Assembly (NCBI RefSeq): GCF_001612665.1
Contig: NZ_BDAX01000036.1
Span: forward strand, 1 to 64,000
Origin: Nocardia alba NBRC 108234
GTDB lineage: Bacteria > Actinomycetota > Actinomycetes > Mycobacteriales > Mycobacteriaceae
DNA length: 64,000 nucleotides
Direction of reading: 5' to 3'
A model generated the notes under the pieces. The model saw only the letters and a program-made list of their open reading frames with translations. It searched no databases and was not told where the DNA came from. Below are positions 51,769-60,291 of the stretch, in pieces (position 1 is the stretch's first letter; the number at the start of each line of letters is the position of its first letter). The position numbers were made by a program, and so were the translations under genes.

Positions 51769-52863
51769 TCACTTGCTCTCGTTCACCGAAGCGCTCTTGG
51801 CGTCGCGCTTGGTGTTGAAGGGGTACGTGGAGGTGGCCACCGGCGACTCGCCGATCGATGCCAGCGCCTCACCGTTGGTCTTGCCGTCGATGCGCGCCTG
51901 CATGTACTTGGCGTACTTCTCCGGCGTGACCGCGCGGACCTCGAAGTTCATCATCGAGTGGTAGGTGCCGCACATCTCGGCGCAGCGGCCGACGAACGCG
52001 CCTTCCTTCTCGATCTCGGAGATCTGGAAGACGTTGTCGGAATGGTTTTCCTTCGGGTTCGGCATCACGTCGCGCTTGAACAGGAACTCCGGCACCCAGA
52101 AGGCGTGGATCACGTCGGCGGCGGCGAGCTGGAACTCGATGCGCTTACCGGTCGGCAGCACCAGGACCGGAATCTCTTCGGTGGAGCCGAAGGTCTCGAC
52201 CTTGTCGTAGTGCAGGTACGAGAGGATGTCGTTGGCCGGCTTGCCGTGCACGGGACCCGGCTGCGGGTGGCCCTTGTCGTTCTTGAGCTCACGGTATTCG
52301 GCGAGCTGCTCTTCGTTCAGCAGCTCCTTCTCCGTGTCGATGCCGTTCCAGGTGAGTCCGCCGACGTTGTTGATGTTGCGGTAGCCGAACTTCCAGTTCC
52401 ACTGGAAGGCGGTCACGTCGACGGTGACATCCGGGTTGTCGGTCTTCTCGTGCACGTAGTTCTGCACGACCACGGTGAAGTAGAACAGCACCGCGATGAT
52501 CACGAACGGGATCGCCGTGTAGGTCAGCTCGAGCGACACGTTGTAGCCGGTCTGGCGCGGGAACTCCGGGGAGTTCTTGCGCTTGCGGTGGAAGATGACC
52601 GTCCAGAAGGTCAGGCCCCAGACCAGCACGCCCATGGCGAGCGCGGCCAGCACCGACCAGGTCCACAGCTCACGCATGCGGGTGGCCTGCGGGGTGATAC
52701 CCGACGGCCAGCCGAACCGGAGCCAAACATTGTCGATCGAGCAGCCCGAGACGAGCATCGCGGTGATCCCCAGGGACACCGCCAGCCCGGCCCGCCGAAG
52801 GACCCGGCCCTGCCGGCCCTTCTCGGGTCGTGCCCCGATCTCTTCGCTCGCCTTGTGCGCCAC
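51769..52863 (-). CDS. ctaC: Cytochrome c oxidase subunit 2
   Basis: A 364-aa lipoprotein-type subunit II that holds the CuA centre. Signal with lipobox AMLVSGC, two membrane helices (LAALAMGVLVWGLTFW and IPFVIIAVLFYFTVVV), VTAFQWNWKFGY, and the CuA motif VGRCAEMCGTYHSMMNF. GTG at 52863 has AGGAAGG 7 bases upstream; a GTG two codons earlier overlaps that site and is less likely. Upstream open frame to 52992 is not needed. Divergent from asnB. Confidence 0.93.
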   Translation of the reverse strand: MAHKASEEIGARPEKGRQGRVLRRAGLAVSLGITAMLVSGCSIDNVWLRFGWPSGITPQATRMRELWTWSVLAALAMGVLVWGLTFWTVIFHRKRKNSPEFPRQTGYNVSLELTYTAIPFVIIAVLFYFTVVVQNYVHEKTDNPDVTVDVTAFQWNWKFGYRNINNVGGLTWNGIDTEKELLNEEQLAEYRELKNDKGHPQPGPVHGKPANDILSYLHYDKVETFGSTEEIPVLVLPTGKRIEFQLAAADVIHAFWVPEFLFKRDVMPNPKENHSDNVFQISEIEKEGAFVGRCAEMCGTYHSMMNFEVRAVTPEKYAKYMQARIDGKTNGEALASIGESPVATSTYPFNTKRDAKSASVNESK

Positions 52864-53010
52864 GCTCACGCCTTCCTGGTCGCCACACATTCCGACACAT
52901 TGCGTCGTCCGGGCGGCGATTCGCCCGTTCCGACACCTCTTCACAGCAGTTTCAGGTCTTGTCGAAGTATTGCCGCTGTGACGCCTGCACACCTGAGAAG
53001 GACCTGAGTA

Positions 53011-53023
53011 CTACGCAGCGTAG
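53011..53023. promoter_or_regulatory. Palindrome in the ctaC/asnB divergent region
   Basis: CTACG-CAG-CGTAG is a perfect 13-base palindrome in the 377-base gap 52864-53240. It may be an operator for ctaC or asnB; no known consensus fits. I see no gene in this gap; the rest is ordinary non-coding sequence. Confidence 0.35.
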
Positions 53024-53240
53024 ACCAAAGCGGGCACTGTCTTGTCGCGGGGTCACTTTCGACACTCCGCCGTGCTCTCACCGATCATCGCGACCTGCGG
53101 TTTGGCCCTCGTCTGGTCGCTACGTACCCCGCGCGAGCGGGCGAGCGCGGCGTGTCGGGCAGACGTGCGGCATACTCGGACACAGCGTTTCGGCCGTTTG
53201 TGGCCACCCATCATCGAACGAGAGAAGGTTGGGCGACACC

Positions 53241-55184
53241 GTGTGCGGACTGCTCGGATTCCTGACAGCTGATTCCGCGACGACCGCGGTGGTCGATCAG
53301 GTGTACGACGCGCTGCACTGCCAGCGGCATCGTGGCCCGGACGAGAAGGGCACCTGGCACGACGATCACATGATCTTCGGGTTCAACCGCCTGTCCATCA
53401 TCGATATCGAGCACTCGCACCAGCCGTTGCGCTGGGGCCCGGCGGACAACCCGCAGCGCTACGCGATGACCTTCAACGGCGAGATCTACAACTACCTCGA
53501 GTTGCGCGAGCAGTTGGCGGCCGAGCACGGGGCCGAATTCCCCGATGCCGGGATCTTCGCTACCGACGGTGACGGTGAGGCCATCGTGGCCGCCTTCCAT
53601 TTCTGGGGCCCCGAGGCCGTGCGCAAGCTGCGCGGCATGTTCGCGTTCGCCATCTGGGACACCGAGACCTCGCAGCTGTTCCTCGCCCGCGATCCCTTCG
53701 GCATCAAGCCGCTGTTCATCGCGACCGGCCCCGGCGGCACCGCCTTCGCCAGCGAGAAGAAGAGCCTGCTGGAACTGCTCACCCCGCTGGAACTGTCCGA
53801 CGAGCTGGACCCGCGTGCGCTCGAGCACTACACGGTGTTGCAGTACGTGCCGGAGCCCGAGACGCTGCACCGCAGTATCCGCCGCCTCGAGTCCGGCACC
53901 TACGCCACGGTGCAGGTCGGCCAGGAGCCGGTCACGACCCGCTACTTCCGCCCCGACTTCCGGGTTCGCCCGTTCGCCGCGGGCTCGGAGCAGGCTCGCT
54001 ACGCCGAGATCGCCGCGGCGCTGGAGGACTCGGTCGCCAAGCACATGCGCGCCGATGTCACCGTCGGTTCGTTCCTGTCGGGCGGCATCGACTCCACCGC
54101 CATCGCCGCGCTGGCGATGCGCCACAACCCGAAGCTGATCACCTTCACCACCGGGTTCGAGCGCGAGGGGTACTCCGAGGTCGACGTGGCCGCCGAGAGC
54201 GCCGAGCTGATCGGCGCCCGCCACATCGTCAAGGTGGTCTCGCCCGCCGAGTTCGCCGCCGCGATCCCCGAGATCGTCTGGTACCTCGACGAACCCGTCG
54301 CCGACCCGGCCCTGGTCCCGCTGTACTTCGTGGCCAAGGAAGCCCGCAAGCACGTCAAGGTGGTGCTTTCCGGCGAGGGCGCCGACGAGCTGTTCGGCGG
54401 CTACACGATCTACCGGGAACCGTTGTCGCTCAAGCCTTTCGAATACCTGCCCGCCGGTGCGCGCAAGCTGCTCGGCAAGCTCGGCGACAAGATCCCCGAC
54501 GGTAAGCGCGGCAAGTCGCTGCTGCAGCGCGGCTCGCTGCGCCTAGAGGACCGCTACTACGGCAATGCCCGCAGCTTCAACGACGCCCAGCTGCGCGCGG
54601 TCCTGCGCGACTTCCGTCCCGAGTGGACTCACCAGGACGTCACCGCGCCGATCTACGCCCAGTCCGCGGACTGGGACCCGGTCGCGCGCATGCAGCACCT
54701 CGACCTGTTCACCTGGCTGCGCGGCGACATCCTGGTCAAGGCCGACAAGATGACCATGGCCAACTCCCTGGAACTGCGCGTGCCGTTCCTGGACAACGAG
54801 GTCATGCGCGTCGCCGAGGGCATCCCGTTCGATCAGAAGATCACCAAGAACACCTCGAAGTACGCGCTGCGCCAGGCCCTGGACGGTATCGTCCCCGACC
54901 ACGTCCTGCATCGCGCCAAGCTCGGCTTCCCGGTCCCGCTGCGGCACTGGCTGCGCGGCACCGAACTCTACGACTGGGCCGAAACCCAGATCGCCGAGTC
55001 CCAGACCGACCACCTGCTGCACAAACCGGCCGTCCTGCAGATGCTGCGCGACCACAAGGCAGGCGTCTCCGACCACAGCCGCCGCCTCTGGACCGTCCTG
55101 GTCTTCATGGTCTGGCACGGCATCTTCGTCGAAGACCGCATCAAGCCCGAGATCCAGGAACCGGTCTACCCCGTCTCGCTGTAG
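53241..55184 (+). CDS. asnB: Asparagine synthase (glutamine-hydrolyzing)
   Basis: A 647-aa class II amidotransferase. The GTG at 53241 puts the nucleophile Cys at position 2 (M-C-GLLGFLT), which fixes the start. The N-terminal glutaminase has CQRHRGPDEKGTW and FNGEIYNYLELRE; the C-terminal synthetase has the PP-loop SGGIDSTAIAA (residues 280-285 core), EGADELFGGY and KADKMTMANSLELRVPFLD. It makes asparagine or amidates a related substrate; in mycobacteria the homologue has been linked to cell-envelope mDAP amidation. Strong terminator 8 bases after the stop. Confidence 0.93.
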   Translation: MCGLLGFLTADSATTAVVDQVYDALHCQRHRGPDEKGTWHDDHMIFGFNRLSIIDIEHSHQPLRWGPADNPQRYAMTFNGEIYNYLELREQLAAEHGAEFPDAGIFATDGDGEAIVAAFHFWGPEAVRKLRGMFAFAIWDTETSQLFLARDPFGIKPLFIATGPGGTAFASEKKSLLELLTPLELSDELDPRALEHYTVLQYVPEPETLHRSIRRLESGTYATVQVGQEPVTTRYFRPDFRVRPFAAGSEQARYAEIAAALEDSVAKHMRADVTVGSFLSGGIDSTAIAALAMRHNPKLITFTTGFEREGYSEVDVAAESAELIGARHIVKVVSPAEFAAAIPEIVWYLDEPVADPALVPLYFVAKEARKHVKVVLSGEGADELFGGYTIYREPLSLKPFEYLPAGARKLLGKLGDKIPDGKRGKSLLQRGSLRLEDRYYGNARSFNDAQLRAVLRDFRPEWTHQDVTAPIYAQSADWDPVARMQHLDLFTWLRGDILVKADKMTMANSLELRVPFLDNEVMRVAEGIPFDQKITKNTSKYALRQALDGIVPDHVLHRAKLGFPVPLRHWLRGTELYDWAETQIAESQTDHLLHKPAVLQMLRDHKAGVSDHSRRLWTVLVFMVWHGIFVEDRIKPEIQEPVYPVSL

Positions 55185-55191
55185 ACAGATA

Positions 55192-55231
55192 GCGAACACC
55201 CCCTGGATCGAAAGATCCAGGGGGTGTTCGC
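55192..55231. terminator. Bidirectional terminator between asnB and adoK
   Basis: A perfect 18-base-pair hairpin: GCGAACACCCCCTGGATC and GATCCAGGGGGTGTTCGC joined by a GAAA tetraloop. It lies between the convergent asnB and adoK genes. Confidence 0.9.
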
Positions 55232-55241
55232 GTTCTGTCCG

Positions 55242-56210
55242 TCAGAGCAGGACGGCCAGGTCGTCGGCGGCGTCGGAGCCGTAGGCCTTGGTGATGCGTT
55301 CGAGGGCGTCTTCGGTGTTGAGGGTCCACTCCTGGGTGCCGGTGGTTTCCAGGATGAGCACGGCGATCAGGGAGCCGAGCTGGGCGGCGCGTTCCAGCGA
55401 CAGGCCGGCGCGGTGGGCGGTGAGGAAGCCCGCGCGGAAACCGTCACCGACGCCGGTCGGGTCGACCTTGGCCACCTCGGGGACAACGCCGACGCGGACC
55501 TCGGTGCCGTCGGTGTCGACGACGAGTACCCCTTCCGAGCCCAGCGTGGTGACCCGGATGCCGACCTTGGCGGTGATGTCGGCTTCGCTGAGGCCGGTCT
55601 TCTGCTGCAGCAGAGCCCACTCGTATTTGTTGGTGAACAGGTAGGTGGCGCCGTCGACCAGTTCGGTCGCCTGCTCGCCGTCGAGGCGGGCCAACTGCTG
55701 GGACGGGTCCGCCGCGTAGGCGATGCCCTGTGCCTTGGCCTGGCGGGTGTGCGCGACCATCGCGTCGGGGTCGTTCGCGCCGACCAGCACGAGGTCGACA
55801 TCGTGGGCGGCGGCGATCGCGGCGATGTCGATATCGCGCGCCTCGCTCATCGCACCCGGGTAGAACGACGCGATCTGCGCCATCGTCTCATCGGTGGTGC
55901 AGACGAACCGGGCGGTGTGCGAGGTCGCGGAGACATGCACCGCGGAGCAGTCGACGCCGCTGTTCTCCAGCCACTGCCGGTACTCGGCGAAGTCGGCGCC
56001 GACAGCGCCGACCAGTACCGGACGCTGCTTCAGCAGGCCCATCGCGTACGCGATATTGCCCGCCACTCCGCCTCGGCGGATCTGCAGATCGTCGACGAGG
56101 AAGCTCAGGGACACATGATCGAGTTGATCGGCGAGCAGCGCATCGGCGAACCGGCCGGGGAAGCGCATGAGGTGGTCGGTGGCGATGGATGCGGACACGG
56201 CAACAGGCAC
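55242..56210 (-). CDS. adoK: Adenosine kinase (PfkB family)
   Basis: A 322-aa PfkB-type kinase phosphorylating adenosine to AMP. SIATDHLMRFPGRFADALL, SFLVDDLQIRRGGVAGNIAYAMG and DPTGVGDGFRAGFLTAHRAG (with the catalytic Asp, GxGD) are diagnostic of the mycobacterial AdoK type. GTG start at 56210 after AAGGGG, giving a length close to the 324-aa M. tuberculosis protein; a longer reading to 56312 has no homology. Positional homologue Rv2202c. Confidence 0.92.
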   Translation of the reverse strand: MPVAVSASIATDHLMRFPGRFADALLADQLDHVSLSFLVDDLQIRRGGVAGNIAYAMGLLKQRPVLVGAVGADFAEYRQWLENSGVDCSAVHVSATSHTARFVCTTDETMAQIASFYPGAMSEARDIDIAAIAAAHDVDLVLVGANDPDAMVAHTRQAKAQGIAYAADPSQQLARLDGEQATELVDGATYLFTNKYEWALLQQKTGLSEADITAKVGIRVTTLGSEGVLVVDTDGTEVRVGVVPEVAKVDPTGVGDGFRAGFLTAHRAGLSLERAAQLGSLIAVLILETTGTQEWTLNTEDALERITKAYGSDAADDLAVLL

Positions 56211-56456
56211 GAGGCAGGGCCCCTTCGACGCTAGGCGGGGAAAACAGAGAAAGTCCGGGACCACGAGATCCCGGACTTCAACGGTAGCAAGCGCCACACC
56301 CCCACGGTTCACCTGAACGCAACCGCGTCGAAAGCGGCAACCCCCACAAGCGAAGCGCTACTCCCCCGCAACACATCCCTGGACTCCACGACCACCCTCA
56401 CGAGCGAATCGCCGAGCCTCCCGCAACCACCTACGAACTCCCAACCCGACCACCAC

Positions 56457-56544
56457 GTTTTCGGCCGCCCCGAATCCGAGGGGCGATACGTAACGCCGAA
56501 GGCGCAGTATCGCCCCTCGGATTCGGGGTTACGAGGCCGAAAAC
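56457..56544. repeat. Intergenic long-hairpin element C (erpA/adoK gap)
   Basis: A perfect 22-base stem (56468-56489 with 56507-56528, CCCCGAATCCGAGG...) is enclosed by an outer 10-base pair GTTTTCGGCC (56457-56466) / GGCCGAAAAC (56535-56544) with a 1-base gap on the left and a 6-base gap on the right. The loop has GCC-GAA-GGC. This is the same architecture as elements A and B. It sits just downstream of erpA and likely ends it. The rest of 56211-56456 holds no gene that I can support. Confidence 0.75.
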
Positions 56545-56559
56545 CCGCGGCACCAGCCG

Positions 56560-56916
56560 CTAGTTGAACGAGTCTCCGCAGGCGCAGGAGCCGGTGGCGT
56601 TGGGGTTGTCGATAGTGAAGCCCTGCTTCTCGATGGTGTCGACGAAGTCGATCGAGGCGCCGTCGATGTACGGGGCGCTCATGCGGTCGACGGCCAGCTT
56701 CACGCCGGAGAACTCGACGACGATGTCACCGTCGAGGATGCGATCGTCGAAGAACAGCTGGTAGCGCAGACCGGCACAACCACCGGGCTGCACGGCGATC
56801 CGCAGGGCCAGGTCGTCGCGGCCCTCCTGGTCGAGCAGCGCCTTCGCCTTGATGGCGGCAGCGTCGGTCAACGTCGCACCGTGGGTCTCGGTGGCGGTCT
56901 CGTTCTGCACAGTCAT
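56560..56916 (-). CDS. erpA: Iron-sulfur cluster insertion protein (HesB/ErpA)
   Basis: A 118-aa A-type Fe-S carrier. The three conserved cysteines are present: QPGGCAGLRYQLFFDD and the C-terminal TGSCACGDSF. It accepts and delivers Fe-S clusters to apoproteins. Start ATG at 56916, 5 bases after AGGAG; a GTG 2 codons upstream overlaps the ribosome site. Corresponds to Rv2204c. Confidence 0.93.
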   Translation of the reverse strand: MTVQNETATETHGATLTDAAAIKAKALLDQEGRDDLALRIAVQPGGCAGLRYQLFFDDRILDGDIVVEFSGVKLAVDRMSAPYIDGASIDFVDTIEKQGFTIDNPNATGSCACGDSFN

Positions 56917-57174
56917 GGACACTCCTAGTTCGACTCAGCCCGTCAACGGACCTCAGGTGCACAGCGCACGACTGATTCCAACGCTGTCGCAGCGACTGCT
57001 ATTCCTATTTTGCCACCCTCGGCGCAGCCAGTGGACGCCACCTGGGTGCTTGTGCCCACAGTACGCCCTGTGACGGCGTGATCTGTGTCGCAGCCCGGCC
57101 GCGGTTGAGATCGGGCCCACCGCTGAGCGGACCGCATTTCCCGATGGTCGCCATCATCGAATAGCCTGGTGAAC

Positions 57175-57831
57175 GTGAAATTGTTTCGTCGCGACGAGTC
57201 CAGCACCATCGACGAGTCCGTCGACCCCTCGGTGCCCGAATCCGAACAGGCCGCCGCTACCACGTCGACCACTCCGGGTAAGGGCAGGCCGACGCCGAAA
57301 AGGCGTGAGGCGGAAGGGAAGCGTCGCGGTCCGATCGCGCCCGCTCCGCTGACCGCGAAGGAAGCCCGCGCGCGCCGCAAGGCCGTCAAGGGCACCAAAG
57401 AGGACCGCAAGTCCGCCGCCGCCGACCGTCGCGCCGCCGTGCAGGACCGCCGCGCCCGCATGCTCGCCGGCGAGGACAAGTACCTGCTGCCCCGCGATCA
57501 GGGTCCGGTTCGCGCGTATGTGCGCGATCTGGTGGACGCCCGCCGCAACCTGGTCGGTCTGTTCATGCCGATGGCGCTGGTGCTGATCCTGTCGATGTTC
57601 GTGGCCCCCGGCCTGCAGACCATCGTCACGCTCGCGATGCTGGTGATGATGTTCTTCATGATCATCGAGGGCTTCGTCCTCGGCAGGATCGTGAACAACC
57701 GCGTACTCGAGCGCTTCCCCGACACCACGGACACCGGTTTCAAGCTCAGCTGGTACGCCTTCGTCCGTGCCTCGCAGATCCGTAAGATGCGCGCCCCGAA
57801 GCCCCGGGTCGGCCCCGGCGCGGCGGTGTAG
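57175..57831 (+). CDS. DUF3043 membrane protein
   Basis: A 218-aa protein. The N-terminal half is highly charged (KGRPTPKRREAEGKRRGPIAPAPLTAKEARARRKAVKGTKEDRKSAAA...), followed by YLLPRDQGPVRAYVRDLVDARRNLVGLFMPMALVLILSMF and a second membrane helix ending IIEGFVLGRIV. This pattern defines DUF3043 (Rv2206 in M. tuberculosis). GTG at 57175 gives the usual VKLF start; GTG at 57169 is two codons upstream. No clear ribosome site, so the mRNA may be leaderless. Function unknown. Confidence 0.85.
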   Translation: MKLFRRDESSTIDESVDPSVPESEQAAATTSTTPGKGRPTPKRREAEGKRRGPIAPAPLTAKEARARRKAVKGTKEDRKSAAADRRAAVQDRRARMLAGEDKYLLPRDQGPVRAYVRDLVDARRNLVGLFMPMALVLILSMFVAPGLQTIVTLAMLVMMFFMIIEGFVLGRIVNNRVLERFPDTTDTGFKLSWYAFVRASQIRKMRAPKPRVGPGAAV

Positions 57832-57851
57832 TTCGGGGCGTATTCGCGCAT

Positions 57852-58010
57852 TCAGCGATGGTCGGGGCGGGTGTAACCCGCGATGGCCGTGAGTTCGGCG
57901 TTCATGCGCTGAGCGTCGCGGTCGACGATCCCGGTGGATCCGGCGGTGCCGCGACCGATCAGTACGGCGAACGCGATGATCACGGTGAGGACGATCAGAA
58001 AAGTAAGCAT
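57852..58010 (-). CDS. Small single-pass membrane protein, 52 aa
   Basis: An ATG-started reading of 53 codons: a membrane helix MLTFLIVLTVIIAFAVLIG at the start, then a soluble tail (TGIVDRDAQRMNAELTAIAGYTRPDH). It fits the gap between the DUF3043 gene (convergent) and the GlxA gene (divergent) without overlap. Codon use is high-GC and matches the rest. There is no strong ribosome site, so evidence is moderate. No family recognised. Confidence 0.5.
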   Translation of the reverse strand: MLTFLIVLTVIIAFAVLIGRGTAGSTGIVDRDAQRMNAELTAIAGYTRPDHR

Positions 58011-58095
58011 GGCAGTAATTTTGCGCTCGATGATTTTCAGCCGAAAGTGGCCGTTCTGTCATTGTGCGCAAAGATTCAGCCAGCTACGATGAGGC

Positions 58096-59049
58096 ATGCT
58101 GTCGAAGGTTGCCGTAGTCCTCAGCGACCGGCTCGCAATGTTCGAATTCGGTGTCGTCTGTGAGGTTTTCGGCCTCGACCGCACCGCCGACGGCCTGCCC
58201 GGCTTCGACTTCCGGGTCTGCGGCGCCGACCCGGGCAAGCCGCTGCGTTCCACCACCCCCGGCATTTCGGTCACCCCCGAGTTCGGCCTCGACCAGCTCG
58301 CCGCGGCCGATCTCGTGGCCATCCCCGCCTCCCCGATCGACCAGTACGACGATCGGGTGCTCGACGCGGTACGCAGTGCCGCCGACGCGGGCGCGACCGT
58401 CCTCACCGTCTGCTCGGGCGCCTTCCTCGCCGGCGCGGCCGGTCTGCTCGACGGCCGCAAGTGCACCACCCACTGGCGCTACGTCGACAGACTCGCCGCG
58501 ATGTTCCCCGAAGCGACCGTCGACCCCGACGTGCTGTTCGTCGACGCGGGCAACCTGATCACCAGCGCGGGCACCGCCGCGGGCATCGACGCCTGCCTGC
58601 ACCTGGTCCGCCGCGAGATCGGCACCGCCGCCGCCAACGGCATCGCGCGCCGCATGGTGGTTCCGCCGCAGCGCGACGGTGGCCAGCGCCAGTTCATCGA
58701 GCAGCCGGTCCCCGAGTGCAGCTCGATCGGTCTGTCCACCACCTTGGCGTGGCTCAGCGAGAACCTCGCCCACCCGCACACCGTCGACGAGCTCGCGGCC
58801 CGCTCCAGCATGTCCACCCGCACCTTCGCCCGCCGCTTCGCCGCCGAAACCGGCACCACCCCGGTCAAGTGGCTCACCACCCAGCGCGTCCTGTTCGCCA
58901 AGCACCTGCTCGAAACCACCGACATGGCCCTGGAGCGGATCGCCGACGAGTCCGGCTTCGGCTCCGGAGCACTGTTGCGTCACCACTTCCAGCGCCAAGT
59001 CGGCATCGCCCCCACCGAATATCGTCGCCGCTTCGGCGCGGCCGGCTGA
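58096..59049 (+). CDS. GlxA-type AraC-family transcriptional regulator
   Basis: A 317-aa regulator. N-terminal DJ-1/PfpI-like domain (VAVVLSDRLAMFEFGVVCEVFG, VLTVCSGAFLAGAAGLLDGRKCTTHWRYVD with the nucleophile-elbow Cys). C-terminal AraC double helix-turn-helix (HPHTVDELAARSSMSTRTFARRFAAETGTTPVKWLTTQRV, then LERIADESGFGSGALLRHHFQRQVG). The group controls amine, betaine and amino acid metabolism genes. Target unknown; the gene may regulate itself. ATG at 58096. Confidence 0.9.
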   Translation: MLSKVAVVLSDRLAMFEFGVVCEVFGLDRTADGLPGFDFRVCGADPGKPLRSTTPGISVTPEFGLDQLAAADLVAIPASPIDQYDDRVLDAVRSAADAGATVLTVCSGAFLAGAAGLLDGRKCTTHWRYVDRLAAMFPEATVDPDVLFVDAGNLITSAGTAAGIDACLHLVRREIGTAAANGIARRMVVPPQRDGGQRQFIEQPVPECSSIGLSTTLAWLSENLAHPHTVDELAARSSMSTRTFARRFAAETGTTPVKWLTTQRVLFAKHLLETTDMALERIADESGFGSGALLRHHFQRQVGIAPTEYRRRFGAAG

Positions 59050-59155
59050 GCCGACGTTCAATTCCGCTCTCCGCGGCGGCCGATGGCCACACCTGTCCCG
59101 ACCGATTGGTACCGCGCGGCGCGGCGCTGTCGCCGATGCTGTGAAGCCGCACAAT

Positions 59156-60208
59156 ATGCTTGACGCGCTAGGCGCAAACTGGTCGTCTAGCAGGGTGTTT
59201 CACACTGGGTGGGGTAGTTTCCGTCGGCTGAGCAGAGTTCTCACGATCGTCGCCGCGGCCGTGGCCGTGTCGTCGTCGGTCAGCACATCGACAGCCTTCG
59301 CGGTGCCGGTCGCGGCACCGGCGATGCGGACGCCCGCAGGCGGTCTCGAGGATCTGGTCGTTCCGTCGAGCATGGGCCCGATCAAGGTCCAGGTGCAGTG
59401 GGCGGCGCGCGGCGGCAGTTCCGCGTTGTATCTTCTCGACGGTCTGCGCGCTCCGGCCGACCACAGTCAGTGGACCACCGACACCGACGCACTACGCCAA
59501 TTCGCCGGTGACGACGTCACTTTGGTGTTCCCGGTCGGCGGCAACTCCAGCTTCTACACCGATTGGTACCGGCCGAGCAGCACCAATGGCCAACCGACGA
59601 CCTACAAGTGGGAAACGTTCCTCACCCGCGAACTGCCCGACTTCCTGGCCGGATACGGCGTCTCCCGCACCAACAACGCCATCGTCGGCGTCTCCATGGG
59701 CGGCAATGCCGCCATGACACTGGCCGCCCACCATCGCGACCAGTTCCGGTTCGCCGGATCGTTCTCCGGGTTCCTCAACCCGGCGGCCCCGATGTGGAAC
59801 CAGGTGATGCGCGCGGCCATGCTCGACGAGGGTCGGTTCAACATCGATGACATGTGGGGCGCCGCGGGCGATCCCGCCTGGAGTCGCAACGACGCCACCG
59901 TCCAGGCCGAACTGTTGCGCGGACTCCCGCTGTATGTGACCAGCGGCAACGGCGTCCCCGGTCCCCTCGATCTCCCGAGCGGCGTCGGTAACACCGTCAA
60001 CGCGGCCGGGATCGAGTCGTTCGCCGTGATCACAGCGAGTGTCTTCCGCGACCGCACCGCCGCCCTCGGCATCCCCGCCCGGGTCGACTTCACCAACGGC
60101 ACCCACACCTGGCCGTACTGGCAACAGTCCCTCGCTTCCGCCCGCCCGATGATCCTGGACGCTCTTTCCCTTTCTCCGGGTACTTCACCGGTAGCGGGTG
60201 ATCGCTGA
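59156..60208 (+). CDS. Antigen 85-type esterase/mycolyltransferase
   Basis: A 350-aa exported alpha/beta hydrolase of the mycolyltransferase group. Signal: RRLSRVLTIVAAAVAVSSSVSTSTAFA. Landmarks of Ag85: SSMGPIKVQVQWAARGGSSALYLLDGLRA, GGNSSFYTDWYRPSS, the nucleophile in AIVGVSMGGNAAMTLAA, and the active-site His in NGTHTWPYWQQ. Such enzymes transfer mycolic acid to trehalose or arabinogalactan, so it fits a mycolate-containing host. The start is uncertain: ATG at 59156 is used; GTG at 59195 would keep the signal peptide too. Confidence 0.88.
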   Translation: MLDALGANWSSSRVFHTGWGSFRRLSRVLTIVAAAVAVSSSVSTSTAFAVPVAAPAMRTPAGGLEDLVVPSSMGPIKVQVQWAARGGSSALYLLDGLRAPADHSQWTTDTDALRQFAGDDVTLVFPVGGNSSFYTDWYRPSSTNGQPTTYKWETFLTRELPDFLAGYGVSRTNNAIVGVSMGGNAAMTLAAHHRDQFRFAGSFSGFLNPAAPMWNQVMRAAMLDEGRFNIDDMWGAAGDPAWSRNDATVQAELLRGLPLYVTSGNGVPGPLDLPSGVGNTVNAAGIESFAVITASVFRDRTAALGIPARVDFTNGTHTWPYWQQSLASARPMILDALSLSPGTSPVAGDR

Positions 60209-60291
60209 ATTCGTGCCGGCCCGGATCACCTTCCTGGCAGCGGGAAGTCACCCCTGTTCCCGCGCGACCAGTCGGCGGTTACGGTGCTCGG

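Noticed and set aside
32440..53015. The shared 8-mer CGTAGTAC/GTACTACG before ctaE and ctaC as a common operator
   Set aside because: A match of eight bases between two regions of about 180 and 380 bases is expected by chance; kept only as a low-interest note on the palindromes.
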